This document shows positions 33,694 through 43,857 of a stretch of DNA of 64,000 nt, piece by piece; within the stretch, counting starts at the first letter, position 1; each line of letters starts with the position of its first letter. Source of the stretch: Planctomycetota bacterium (GTDB lineage: Bacteria > Planctomycetota > UBA1135 > GCA-002686595); assembly GCA_030746555.1 (NCBI GenBank), contig JASLMK010000066.1, forward strand, positions 1 to 64,000. The letters are read 5' to 3'. The position numbers were made by a program, and so were the translations under genes. The notes beneath the pieces are model-generated. The model was not told the origin of the DNA and ran no database searches. It saw only the letters and a program-made list of their open reading frames with translations.

Positions 33694-35366
33694 GCTCCGC
33701 CCCAAGCGCGCGCCAGCCAGGCCGCGACCTCACCCGCGAGCTCGCCCCGTGCGCCGCCGAGCGCGGCGTGCGCCGCCTCGAAGCGCCCTTCGCTCCCAAG
33801 CCGCACCGCCTCGGCGCAGGCCACCACGCCGGCGCTCCCGGCCAGCTCAGCCAGGCGCAGCCAGTCCAGCGCCGCCCGCGGCCTGCCCGCGGCCAGGGCC
33901 CGCCCGGCACGCTCGGCGCAGGCCGCCGCCGCCGCGGAGCGGTCGGGGTGGTCGAGCTCGGCGCGGTCGGCGGCGATGACGGCGACGAGGCGGGCCAGGT
34001 CCGGCGGAAGATCGTCCGCCCCGCGCGCGAGCTGTGCGCCCCTCTCGTAGCGGCCCATGCGCAGGGCCACGGCACAGCGCTCGGCGGGGAAGTCGGAGAG
34101 CAGGCCGCGCACCTCGAGGGCTCCCGCGACGCAGAAGACGGCCAGGCTCGCCAGCCACACCCGGCGCATGCGCCGCCCCAGGGCCTCGCCGACGGCCGGC
34201 TCGGCCGCGGCTCGCTCGAGGAAGCTCACGCGCCGCGCCGGGCTGAAGTGGCGCCAGGACGCCCTCTCCTCCGCGGCGGGGTCCGTGCCCGCGCCCAGGC
34301 GCGCGAAGGCTCCCTCCATGGCCCCCTCGCCGGCGAGCCGAGAGGCGAACAGATCCGCCTCCAGCTCGGCTCGGCGGGAGACCCAGGCGAAGGCCGCCGC
34401 CCAGGCGAGCAAGGCGGCGCCCAAGAAACCCAGGGCGAGGGAGCCGCCGGCGGGATCGACGGACGCGGCGATCAAGTCGCTCGCCATGAACCAGGCGCAG
34501 GTCATCACCCCGAACAACGGCGCGTGGCCGCGCGCGGCGTGGCCGATCTCGTGGGCGAAGACGGCCCGCAGCTCCGCCGGCGCCAGGCGCGCCAGCAGGG
34601 CGTCGGTGAAGAGCACGACGCGCGTGCGCGGAACCAGGCCCGCGATCAGGGCGTTGGAGAGCAGGCCGCCGGTGCGCCAGACGCACAGGCTCGAGTAGCG
34701 GAACCCGGCGCGCTCGGCCGTGCGCTCGAGGAGCTCGCGCGCCGGGCCGGCCGGAAGGGACTCGCAGTCCCACACGCGCCGCAGCCACCAGGGTAGGAGG
34801 ACGGCGGTGGCCGCCAGGGCCGCGACGAAGAACAGCGCGTACCACAGGCCCACGCCCACCAGCTCCAGGCGCACGCGCTCGGAGCGCCCCAAGAGGGTCG
34901 TCGCCCCGACCAGCCCGAGGATCGGGCCGGCAGCGCAGGCCAGCGCCCGCAGGCCCAAGGCGCGCAGGGCGGCGCGACCGGCGGGCGGGAGGGGGGCGAG
35001 GCGCGCCGAGGCGTCGGCGGCGGCGGTGGCCAACACGAAGAACGGGGCCAGGGAGAGGAGGACATCGGGGCCGGGGAGAGCGAGGCCGGCCCCGCCCGCT
35101 CCCGCGAGCTCGTTCGCCCACACCCGCCAGCCGCAGGCGGCGATGGCGACGAAGTACAGGGGCACGGGGCTCGCGGCGACGGCGGCGCGCCAGCGCGCCC
35201 GGGCCAGGGGGGAGCCCCGCGCCAGGAGAGCGGCGGCGTGGGGCAGGGTGCACAGCCCGAGCACCCACCAAGCGGGGAGCGCCGCGCTCTCCAGGCCTCC
35301 CTCGGCGGCGGCGAGGATCCCGACCGCGCACAGGACGCCGACCAGAGCGCCGCCGGGGCCACTCAT
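33687..35366 (-). CDS. Membrane-bound M48 family metallopeptidase
   Basis: 559 residues. About six hydrophobic segments precede the catalytic domain. The zinc site is FAHEIGHAARGHAPL (HEXXH) near residue 275, with the downstream Glu in ELEADLFASRLAGEGAMEGAFARL. The Ala-rich C-terminal 150 residues look like a helical repeat domain (ADRAELDHPDRSAAAAACAERAGRALA...). Relatives (HtpX, Ste24-like, BepA) handle membrane or envelope protein quality control. Start ATG 35366 overlaps the dapF stop by 4 bases, so this is the third gene of an rnhC-dapF-M48 operon. Confidence 0.86.
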   Translation of the reverse strand: MSGPGGALVGVLCAVGILAAAEGGLESAALPAWWVLGLCTLPHAAALLARGSPLARARWRAAVAASPVPLYFVAIAACGWRVWANELAGAGGAGLALPGPDVLLSLAPFFVLATAAADASARLAPLPPAGRAALRALGLRALACAAGPILGLVGATTLLGRSERVRLELVGVGLWYALFFVAALAATAVLLPWWLRRVWDCESLPAGPARELLERTAERAGFRYSSLCVWRTGGLLSNALIAGLVPRTRVVLFTDALLARLAPAELRAVFAHEIGHAARGHAPLFGVMTCAWFMASDLIAASVDPAGGSLALGFLGAALLAWAAAFAWVSRRAELEADLFASRLAGEGAMEGAFARLGAGTDPAAEERASWRHFSPARRVSFLERAAAEPAVGEALGRRMRRVWLASLAVFCVAGALEVRGLLSDFPAERCAVALRMGRYERGAQLARGADDLPPDLARLVAVIAADRAELDHPDRSAAAAACAERAGRALAAGRPRAALDWLRLAELAGSAGVVACAEAVRLGSEGRFEAAHAALGGARGELAGEVAAWLARAWGGAQ

Positions 35367-36142
35367 CGGCCTTGGGGCGCGGGAGCCTCCTCGCGGGCCT
35401 CTCCGCTGCAAGACAGCTCGCCGGGGGACTCCCCGTCGACGGTGAGCACGCCGCCGGCCATCACGATCTCCACGGGCGGCGTCGCCTCGCGCGCCGCAAA
35501 GAGCGTCCAGGCGGCGGCGCACGCGCCGCTCCCGCAGGCCCTCGTCTCCCCCACGCCGCGCTCGAACACCCGCAGGCGCCAGGCGCCGGCGCGCCGGGCG
35601 ACGAACCCCACGTTCACGCCGTCGGGGAAGGTGGTGTGGGTCTGAAGGCGGCGGCCGAGGGGCTCGACGGGGGCCTCGCGCTCGTCGTCCACGCGCAGGA
35701 CGAGGTGGTCGTTGCCCAGCCGCACGCCGCGAGCCTCGAGGCGCTCGCCCGCCCACACGACCGGCTCGGCGAGCTCGATGGCCGAGGCCGCTCCCATGGC
35801 GGCGCGCAAGAGCGCGGTCTCCTCGGCGCGATCGACGAGCTCGACGGTCCGCTCTCCAGCGTCGGTCTCGATGCGCACCGGCCGCGCGGGGGCCTCGCCG
35901 CGATCGATCAGGTACAGGCCCACGCAGCGCAGGCCGTTCCCGCAGGCGGCGGCCCGGCTGCCGTCGCGGTTGGTGATCACCAGCCGCGCATCGGCGCTCG
36001 CGCTCTGTGGGCGGAGCAGGCGCAGGACGCCGTCCACGTCGCGACGGTCCATCGCCCCTCCGTCGCGCTCGCGGGTGACAGACCCCTCGTCGCGTTCGTC
36101 GATCAGGAGGAAGCGGTTTCCGGCGCCCGAGAACCAGCGCAT
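35363..36142 (-). CDS. dapF: Diaminopimelate epimerase
   Basis: 259 residues. Converts LL- to meso-diaminopimelate for peptidoglycan and lysine synthesis. Both catalytic Cys are present in their contexts, AACGNGLRCVGLYL and RACGSGACAAAWTL, together with the substrate strands GNDHLVLRV and GVNVGFVARR. The protein is slightly shorter than typical (about 275). This supports a DAP-containing peptidoglycan. Starts 3 bases after the rnhC stop and overlaps the M48 gene start by 4. Confidence 0.93.
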   Translation of the reverse strand: MRWFSGAGNRFLLIDERDEGSVTRERDGGAMDRRDVDGVLRLLRPQSASADARLVITNRDGSRAAACGNGLRCVGLYLIDRGEAPARPVRIETDAGERTVELVDRAEETALLRAAMGAASAIELAEPVVWAGERLEARGVRLGNDHLVLRVDDEREAPVEPLGRRLQTHTTFPDGVNVGFVARRAGAWRLRVFERGVGETRACGSGACAAAWTLFAAREATPPVEIVMAGGVLTVDGESPGELSCSGEAREEAPAPQGR

Positions 36143-36145
36143 GGC

Positions 36146-37039
36146 TCAGACCAGGCGGCCCTCGACCTTGCCGGTGTTCTTGAAGTGCAGCTTCGCCACC
36201 TCGCCCAGGGCCGCGACACCGTGCAGGCGGGCGAACTCGACTCCCGCGAGGTCGGCGGGCGTCCCTGCGCCCTTGCGCAGGTCCACGCCGTGTTCCTCGG
36301 AGAGCTCGCCTAGAGCGATGAGGAACGCCTCGCGGGCGATGATGCTCGCCGCCGCAACGGCGAGGTTGGCCTCGGCCCGCGGGCGCTGCTCGATCGAGAG
36401 CCCCCGGCCGGCGAGGCGCGAGGCCACCAGGGATTCGTCGCTGGCGAAGCGGTCCACCAGCACGTGCATGCCCTCGCCCGCGAGCTCGCCGATCGCCTCG
36501 GCGTGCAGCTCGGCCAGCATCACGTTGACGTTTCCGGTGCGCTCACGGGCGGCGTTGTAGGCCGGCGGGTCCAGGCGGCGCACGGCCCAGGGGACCGTGG
36601 CGCGCAGGGCCGCCCCCAGGCGCAGGGCGCGCTCGTCGGAGAGTCGCTTGCTGTCGCAGACCTCTCCCTGGGCCATCGCCTCGGCCGTGGCCGGATCCAG
36701 GCGCACGGCAGCGACGACCAGGGGGCCGAAGTAGTCGCCCTTGCCGCACTCGTCGGATCCGACGAGCCCGGCCTCGGGGATCTTCACCGACGCGGCGTCC
36801 TCTCGCGGTGAGGCGGCGACCTCCTCCCCGGGGAGGAAGCGCGCGAGGAATCCGTCGCTCCCGCCGCCCTGAACGACGAGCTTCCCTGAACGGTAGAGTG
36901 TCGCCGTCACCCCCTCGCCGCGGGCGCTGAACACCGCGTGGGGCACCCGTCGGAACTCGAAGCTGCCTTCGTCGAGGCGGCGGCGCAGCGCCCTCTGCTC
37001 GGCGCCGGCGAGCTTGAACACATGGGTGGCTTGCGTCAC
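36146..37039 (-). CDS. rnhC: Ribonuclease HIII
   Basis: 297 residues from GTG 37039. Cleaves RNA in RNA-DNA hybrids. The N-terminal TBP-like domain (VFKLAGAEQRALRRRLDEG..., GKLVVQGGGSDGFLARFL) marks type HIII instead of HII. The catalytic domain starts with GSDECGKGDYFGPLVVAAV (first Asp-Glu pair) and has VDRFAS and AEANLAVAAASIIAREAF. This is the first gene of the rnhC-dapF-M48 operon. Confidence 0.92.
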   Translation of the reverse strand: MTQATHVFKLAGAEQRALRRRLDEGSFEFRRVPHAVFSARGEGVTATLYRSGKLVVQGGGSDGFLARFLPGEEVAASPREDAASVKIPEAGLVGSDECGKGDYFGPLVVAAVRLDPATAEAMAQGEVCDSKRLSDERALRLGAALRATVPWAVRRLDPPAYNAARERTGNVNVMLAELHAEAIGELAGEGMHVLVDRFASDESLVASRLAGRGLSIEQRPRAEANLAVAAASIIAREAFLIALGELSEEHGVDLRKGAGTPADLAGVEFARLHGVAALGEVAKLHFKNTGKVEGRLV

Positions 37040-37133
37040 GCGCGGATTGTGGCACGCCGAGAGGGGCATCGGCAGCCATTCCCCTGATCGTCGGCGTGCC
37101 CTGTTGGCGCGCCGGGTCACCGCCCCTCGAGGG

Positions 37134-37139
37134 TACACT
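37134..37139 (+). promoter_or_regulatory. Putative -10 element of the CBS gene
   Basis: TACACT about 65 bases before the GTG start at 37204, the same hexamer as before sfsA and feoA. No -35 at good spacing. Confidence 0.3.
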
Positions 37140-37203
37140 CGCCTCTCGTCCGGAACGACGCCGGGCGCCGACCGTCTCCTCCCAACCCTCGCCGAACAAT
37201 CCC

Positions 37204-38565
<1,362 letters not shown>

Positions 38566-38658
38566 TCGGCGGCACGCACGCCCCCGTCTCAGTCGATCAA
38601 GGTGCCGTAGCAGCAGCCGGATCTGTCCCCGGGCGCCGCGCGCCCCTACCCTCGGTGT

Positions 38659-40365
38659 GTGGTCGCCCTCGCCGTAGCCCTCGCCTCCCTGGCGGCCCTC
38701 GCGCTGGGCTACCGCTTCTACTCCCGCTACCTCGCGCGCGAGGTCTTCTGTCTGCGAGAGGACGAGCCGGTGCCCTCGGTCGAGCGCACCGACGGCATCG
38801 ACTTCGTGCCCACGCGCCGGGAGGTCCTGTGGGGCCACCACTTCGCCTCCATCGCCGGCGCCGCGCCGATCCTGGGGCCGGCCATGGCCATCGTCTGGGG
38901 CTGGGTGCCCGCCCTGATCTGGATCGTGGGCGGTGTGATCTTCATGGGCGCCGCCCACGACTTCGGCGCCCTGGTGTTGTCGATGCGCCACGACGGAGAG
39001 AGCGTCGGCACGCTCACCGAGCGCTTCATCGGCCCGCGCTCGCGCGTCCTGTTCCTGTTGATCATCTTCTTCCTGATCTGGCTGGTCGGCGCGGTCTTCG
39101 CCTTCGCCATCGCCGGGCTCTTCGTCGCCTTCCCCGCCAGCATCCTGCCCGTGAACCTCGAGATCGCCGTCGCGATCGTGATCGGCTGGTGGGGGTACCG
39201 GCGCAAGCGTTCCCTGGTCGTGCCCTCGATCGCTGCCCTGGTGCTGCTCTACCTCGCGATCTTCGGCTCCGCCTCGGGTGTGTTGTGGACGCCCCAAGAG
39301 GGATCGCTGTTCTTCGACAAGCGCTTCTGGCTCGCGGCGCTGTTGGCCTACGCCTTCGTCGCCAGCAGCCTGCCCGTCTGGCTCCTGTTGCAGCCGCGGG
39401 ACCTGATCAACAGCCATCAGCTGATCGTCGGCCTCGGCGCGCTCTACATCGGCTTCTTCCTCTCCGGGCCCGAGTTCGCCGCGCCGGCGGTGGGAGAGCT
39501 CTCCGCCCTGCCGGCGGTCTTCCCGCTCCTGTTCGTCACCATCGCCTGCGGCGCGATCTCCGGCTTCCACGGACTGGTGGGGTCGGGGACGACCTCCAAG
39601 CAGATCTGCCGCGCCACCGACGCGCGGCCCATCGGCTACGGAGCGATGCTGTGCGAGGCCGCCCTGGCGGTCCTAGCGACCTTGGCGGTGGCGACGGGAC
39701 TGTGGAGCGGGCCCGAGCACGTCCACGCCTGGGAGTTCCTCGCCGCGGCGACCGCGCCGAGCGAGCCCGGCGGAGCCCTGCACCTGCCCCAGGTCCCCCA
39801 GGCCCTGGCCGCCTTCGTGAACGGCGCCGGCGGCTTCCTGGCGACCCTGGGCCTGCCGATCGCCATCGCCCAGACGGTCGTCGCAGTCCTGGTGATCTCG
39901 TTCGCCGCCACCAGCCTCGACACCGCCCTGCGCATCCAGAGGCTGATCCTGGCCGAGCTCGGCGCGACCTACCGCATCGCGCCGCTCGCCAACCGCTGGA
40001 TCGGCGGCGGGATCGCCTGCGGCTCGGTGGGCCTGTTGGTCTGGGCCGACTACGCCCAGGGCGCGAAGAGCCTCTGGCCGGTGTTCGGGGCCACCAACCA
40101 GGTCCTGGCCGCCTTCACGCTGCTGATCTGCGCCCTCTACCTGCGCACCCTCGGCCGGCGCGCGACCGCCTACGCCCTGCCGGCGGCCGTCGTGATGGCG
40201 ATCACGATGAGCGCCATGGGCGTCCAGGTCGCCCGCGACGCCGCCGCGCACAAGTGGGGCGTGGCCGCGGTCGGCGCGGTGATCGGCCTCTTGACGGTGT
40301 GGGTCGCCCTCGAGGGCGCTCTGGCCTGGCGGCGCGGGCCGCAAGCGGACACCGGCGCCGGCTGA
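38659..40365 (+). CDS. cstA: Carbon starvation protein CstA family transporter
   Basis: 568 residues, about 15 hydrophobic segments. The CstA pattern is clear: LGYRFYSRYLAREVFCL at the N-terminus, VLWGHHFASIAGAAPILGPAMAIVWGW, AHDFGALVLSMRHDG, ISGFHGLVGSGTTSKQI and ATSLDTALRIQRLIL. Family members import peptides or pyruvate, induced on carbon starvation in E. coli. This copy is shorter than E. coli CstA (701). GTG start; a 93-base gap separates it from the CBS gene. It converges with the VWA gene with 4 bases between. Confidence 0.93.
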   Translation: MVALAVALASLAALALGYRFYSRYLAREVFCLREDEPVPSVERTDGIDFVPTRREVLWGHHFASIAGAAPILGPAMAIVWGWVPALIWIVGGVIFMGAAHDFGALVLSMRHDGESVGTLTERFIGPRSRVLFLLIIFFLIWLVGAVFAFAIAGLFVAFPASILPVNLEIAVAIVIGWWGYRRKRSLVVPSIAALVLLYLAIFGSASGVLWTPQEGSLFFDKRFWLAALLAYAFVASSLPVWLLLQPRDLINSHQLIVGLGALYIGFFLSGPEFAAPAVGELSALPAVFPLLFVTIACGAISGFHGLVGSGTTSKQICRATDARPIGYGAMLCEAALAVLATLAVATGLWSGPEHVHAWEFLAAATAPSEPGGALHLPQVPQALAAFVNGAGGFLATLGLPIAIAQTVVAVLVISFAATSLDTALRIQRLILAELGATYRIAPLANRWIGGGIACGSVGLLVWADYAQGAKSLWPVFGATNQVLAAFTLLICALYLRTLGRRATAYALPAAVVMAITMSAMGVQVARDAAAHKWGVAAVGAVIGLLTVWVALEGALAWRRGPQADTGAG

Positions 40366-40369
40366 GGGA

Positions 40370-42139
40370 TCAGTTCGCCACGCGGAAGGTGCCGCCCGAG
40401 TCGGCGGCGAGCTGCCGCAACAGCGGCGGCTCTCCGTTGAGCGAGACACAGTGGATGCGCACGTGGCGCGCGCTGTTCCAGCGCTTGATCTCGGCGCGGA
40501 TCTCGGCGGGGTCGTCGATCGTCCCCTGCTGGGGGTTCCCGTCGGTCAACAGCACGATCGTGTCCACGCGCTCGTCCTCGAAGGCGAGCTCGAGTGCGTC
40601 GTACACGGCGGTGGACCCGTCCGCCTTCTGGCGGGCGACGTACTTCTCCGCCTCGGCGCGCGTCTTCTCCGACATCTCGACCAGCCCGTCCTGCCAGGGG
40701 TAGACGTCTGTCGAGAAGAACAGGATGTTGAAGAGGTCTTCGGCGGGGTAGGCGGCGACGAAGCGGGACAGCTCCTCCTTCGCGCGCCCCATGCGCTCCC
40801 CCTTCATCGAGCCGGAGACGTCCAGCACGAAGCAGACCCGGTCGCTCGCCACCTCCAGGCCGAAGAAGGCCGTGCGCGTGATGCCCTCGCCCTTCTTCTT
40901 CACGCGCGCCTTCTCCTTGGCGAGGGCCTCGGCGTAGGGGGGCACGAAGAAGCCCGCCTCCTCGTTCGTCCACCAGCGCCGCCAGCGCTCCCCGGTGGTG
41001 CCGAGGTCCTCGCCGGTGATCAGGCGCAGGCCCGTGAGGACGTCCTGACGCAACCGGCCGGTCTCGGCGGCGATGCGGGCGATCAGCGGCGCGATGGAGT
41101 CCTTGCGGCGCAGGTTCGCGATCTCCTGGAGGGCCTCGGTCCGCACGGCCCGGGCGGGATCTACGAGCAGCTGCTCGTAGAGGATCTCCAGAGCGGCCGG
41201 CGTCCGCAGGGAAGCCAACGCGACGGCGGCGCCCTGACGCGTGGCCGCGTCCTTGTGTTTCGCCATCGAAGTGAGCTTCTTCACCCAGGCGGGGTCCGCG
41301 CCCATCAGGCGTGACAGGGACGTCACCGCGAGGCGTCGCAGGGCGCGATCGGGAGCCTTGACGAGCTTCCCCAGCTCCTTCACGTGGAGGGTGGACTCAC
41401 GGGCGTCGAGAGCCTCGATGCAGACGAACTGCACCGTGGGGCCGCTGTTCTTCAGGCCCACCAGTAGGGCTTGGGCGATGCCGATCGACTCTCGGCCGGC
41501 GATGGCGCCGACGATCGCGACCTTCATCAGGTCCGGGTACTTCTTGTCTCCGAGGCGGTCGAACAGGAGCTGTTCGTTCTCCGCGCCGACGAAGCTCGAG
41601 AGGTGGCCGATGATCTTCTCGCGCTTGCCCGAGAGGCCGAAGCGCGCGTTGTCGAGGATCGCCTCCAAGCCCGCGGGCGAGCCTTCCTCGGCCAGGCGCG
41701 CCATGAGCGGGCCCACGGCCCGCGCGCGCACGATCTCGTCCTTGCTCTTGTCCACCAGGCGGCCCAACTCCTTGCGCGCCGCGTCTGCGAAGCGTGCCAG
41801 CCCCGCCGCCGCCGCGCGCCGGCGCTCCGCCCGCCCGCTCCCGGCTTCCTTCGCGAGGAAGGCGATGGCCTCGCCCTCCAACGCTCCGCCGCGATAGCTC
41901 TCGAACGCCAGGCAGACCTGCCGCAGGGTCCCCTCCGCCTGGAACAGGTTCAGAGTGCGCGAGATCAGCTTCAGGGACTCCTCGTCCCCGTAGGCGGTCA
42001 GCTGCTTGAAGAGCCGCGGGTCGATCGACTGCTTGCTCTCCTCGATCGCGCGGTAGGCATCCTTGGCGGACTGGGCCGCCGGAGTGGGCGCCAACAGACA
42101 CACGGCGCCAAGCGCCAGCGGGAGGAGGGGCACTCTCAT
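40370..42139 (-). CDS. Secreted HEAT-repeat and von Willebrand factor A domain protein
   Basis: 589 residues. A signal peptide (MRVPLLPLALGAVCLLAPTPA) is followed by about 350 residues of helical HEAT-like repeats (for example AALASLRTPAALEILYEQLLVDPARAVRTEALQEI as repeating pairs) and a C-terminal VWA domain of about 170 residues. The MIDAS metal site has DVSGS and DGSTAVYD and TDGNPQQG. VWA proteins bind ligands through Mg2+ in protein complexes; the location is periplasmic or surface. The start is preceded by a G13/C13 homopolymer at the position where a ribosome site is expected. Confidence 0.85.
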   Translation of the reverse strand: MRVPLLPLALGAVCLLAPTPAAQSAKDAYRAIEESKQSIDPRLFKQLTAYGDEESLKLISRTLNLFQAEGTLRQVCLAFESYRGGALEGEAIAFLAKEAGSGRAERRRAAAAGLARFADAARKELGRLVDKSKDEIVRARAVGPLMARLAEEGSPAGLEAILDNARFGLSGKREKIIGHLSSFVGAENEQLLFDRLGDKKYPDLMKVAIVGAIAGRESIGIAQALLVGLKNSGPTVQFVCIEALDARESTLHVKELGKLVKAPDRALRRLAVTSLSRLMGADPAWVKKLTSMAKHKDAATRQGAAVALASLRTPAALEILYEQLLVDPARAVRTEALQEIANLRRKDSIAPLIARIAAETGRLRQDVLTGLRLITGEDLGTTGERWRRWWTNEEAGFFVPPYAEALAKEKARVKKKGEGITRTAFFGLEVASDRVCFVLDVSGSMKGERMGRAKEELSRFVAAYPAEDLFNILFFSTDVYPWQDGLVEMSEKTRAEAEKYVARQKADGSTAVYDALELAFEDERVDTIVLLTDGNPQQGTIDDPAEIRAEIKRWNSARHVRIHCVSLNGEPPLLRQLAADSGGTFRVAN

Positions 42140-42143
42140 GTTC

Positions 42144-42156
42144 GGGGGGGGGGGGG
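42144..42156. repeat. G13 homopolymer tract directly upstream of the VWA gene start
   Basis: Thirteen consecutive G on the plus strand (C on the minus) lie 4 bases before the ATG of the HEAT/VWA gene, followed by another G6. This replaces a normal Shine-Dalgarno, as the coding-strand base is C. Such tracts slip during replication. Confidence 0.7.
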
Positions 42157-42231
42157 TGGTGGGGGGCGGGCGCGGTCCGGCGTCCGAATGCCCATCCTAC
42201 CCCGCTTTCGGCCCACAGACCGGCGCCGAGT

Positions 42232-43122
42232 TCAGTACAGGCGTTTCTGCCCCTCTGCCCGGGCGATCCCGGCGAGACGCGGGAAGCGATCGAGGAGTTC
42301 GGCGGGGGCGGCGGGCGCCTCCCCCGACAGCGCCGCCACCAGCTCGATCGCGTTGGCCACGGCCTGGCCGCCGAAGTGGTTGTTGGTCACGACGAACACT
42401 TCGTCGTGGTCGCGCGCCAGCCGCTCCGCGCGCTCGGCGACGGCGGCGAGCTCCTCGGGGGGGTAGAGGTAGTCGTAGCGATCGTCGCGGCCGACGCCCG
42501 CCCGAAACCAGGTATCGGCGTTGCGCCCGTGCAGGCGCAGGTAGCCGATCGGGCCGGTGGAGGGGTGCCACGGCGGCGGGTGGTTCCAGGCGGGCGGCAG
42601 GTCGATGTGCGCGAGGGACATGCCCACGCCGCGCACCGCATCGAGGGCGGGCGGGGTGAACCACGACTCGTGGCGCAGCTCCACGGTGAGCGGAAGCGGA
42701 TGGAACAGGCGTGCGATCCGCCCGAGGCGGCGCACCGACTCGGGGGCGTGGAGGAACTGCACGGGGAACTGGACCAGGAGTGTCGAGAGGAGTCCGGCGC
42801 GGGAGAGCGGGGCCAGGCCGCCCAACAAGCGCCGCGCCTTCTCCTCCCAGTCCGCTCCGGCGAGCTCGCCGGGTGCGGGGCCGTGGGTGAAGTCGCGGTG
42901 CAGCTTGGCCACGAAACGGAAGGACGGCTTGCCGCGCGCGATGGCCGCCCAGCGCTCGGCGTGCTCGGCGCGGGGGGGCGCGTAGAAGCTCGAGTTGATC
43001 TCGACGCAGTCGAAGAAGCGCACGAGGTGGGCGAGAGGATGGAACCCCGGAGGACGCGAGCGCGGGTAGACGATCCCATCCCAATCGGGGTAGGACCAGC
43101 CTGCGGGACCGACGCGGATCAC
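42232..43122 (-). CDS. DUF72 (YecE-like) protein
   Basis: 296 residues, TIM-barrel DUF72 family. Motifs: IRVGPAGWSYPDWDGIVYP at the N-terminus, FDCVEINSSFY, VAKLHRDFTH, LLVQFPVQFLH, LTVELRHESWF, YLRLHGRN and VVTNNHFGGQAVANA. The biochemical role is unsettled. GTG start at 43122 overlaps the acyltransferase stop by 4 bases; this is the last gene of the four-gene operon 47578-42232. Confidence 0.92.
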   Translation of the reverse strand: MIRVGPAGWSYPDWDGIVYPRSRPPGFHPLAHLVRFFDCVEINSSFYAPPRAEHAERWAAIARGKPSFRFVAKLHRDFTHGPAPGELAGADWEEKARRLLGGLAPLSRAGLLSTLLVQFPVQFLHAPESVRRLGRIARLFHPLPLTVELRHESWFTPPALDAVRGVGMSLAHIDLPPAWNHPPPWHPSTGPIGYLRLHGRNADTWFRAGVGRDDRYDYLYPPEELAAVAERAERLARDHDEVFVVTNNHFGGQAVANAIELVAALSGEAPAAPAELLDRFPRLAGIARAEGQKRLY

Positions 43123-43850
43123 CAGTCCGGCTCGAGGCCCATGTGCTCGAAGCCGCGGCGCTCGGCCCCGAGCATGCGCTGTCGGATGCACTCGGTGGCC
43201 CGTTCGCAATCCTCCTTGCTCGCGTCGCGCGCGACCCTGACGGGCTCGCCGTAGACCACGGCCACCCGCGCGCGGGGCTTGGGGACGGTGAAGCGGTCCC
43301 AGCTGTTCGCGTGCCAGGCTCGGTCGCACACGAACCCGCAGGGGAGGACGGGGAAGCCGGTCGCGCGCGCCATCCATACCAGGCCGGGGTTCATCGAGTG
43401 CCGCGGCCCGCGCGGCCCGTCGGGGGTGATGGCGAGCATCTTCCCCGCCCGCAGGTCGGTGAGCATCTCGCGCAGGGCGCGCGAGCCGCCGCGGCTGGTC
43501 GAGCCGCGGATCACGCCGTAGCCGAAGGCGGTCAAGAGGCGTTCGGAGACGTCGCCGTCGGAGCTGGGTGAGACGAGCACGCTGTAGCCGCGCCCGCCGT
43601 GGAACGGCAGGGCGACGATCATGCGCCCGTGCCACAGGGCCATGAATCGCCCCGCACCGTCGCGCTCGGCGGCGGCGAAGTGCTCCTCGCCCAAGACCTC
43701 CTCGCGCCAGGTGCGCCGCAACAGGGCCAGGGCAGGCGGGCCCAGGCGGCGGGCCAGGTCCTGGCCCAGGCGCTTGCGCGCGCGCTTGAGGCGCCTGCGC
43801 GGGCCGCCGACGGCGGGGCGCTGTGTGGCCTGCGTCCCCACGACGCTCAC
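43119..43850 (-). CDS. DUF374 lysophospholipid acyltransferase-like protein
   Basis: 243 residues from GTG 43850. Resembles the LPLAT/DUF374 group: FMALWHGRMIVALPFH (with an HGR in place of the HxxxxD motif of classical acyltransferases), IRGSTSRGGSRALREML, ITPDGPRGPRHSMNPGLVWMARATG and FPVLPCGF. Members are thought to acylate lipid A or another glycolipid at the inner membrane. This one lacks a hydrophobic signal anchor but has a basic N-terminus (KRARKRLGQDLARRLG). It overlaps DUF72 by 4 bases and follows the pseudopilin-fusion gene by 7. Confidence 0.85.
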   Translation of the reverse strand: MSVVGTQATQRPAVGGPRRRLKRARKRLGQDLARRLGPPALALLRRTWREEVLGEEHFAAAERDGAGRFMALWHGRMIVALPFHGGRGYSVLVSPSSDGDVSERLLTAFGYGVIRGSTSRGGSRALREMLTDLRAGKMLAITPDGPRGPRHSMNPGLVWMARATGFPVLPCGFVCDRAWHANSWDRFTVPKPRARVAVVYGEPVRVARDASKEDCERATECIRQRMLGAERRGFEHMGLEPDW

Positions 43851-43857
43851 CGCGGCC

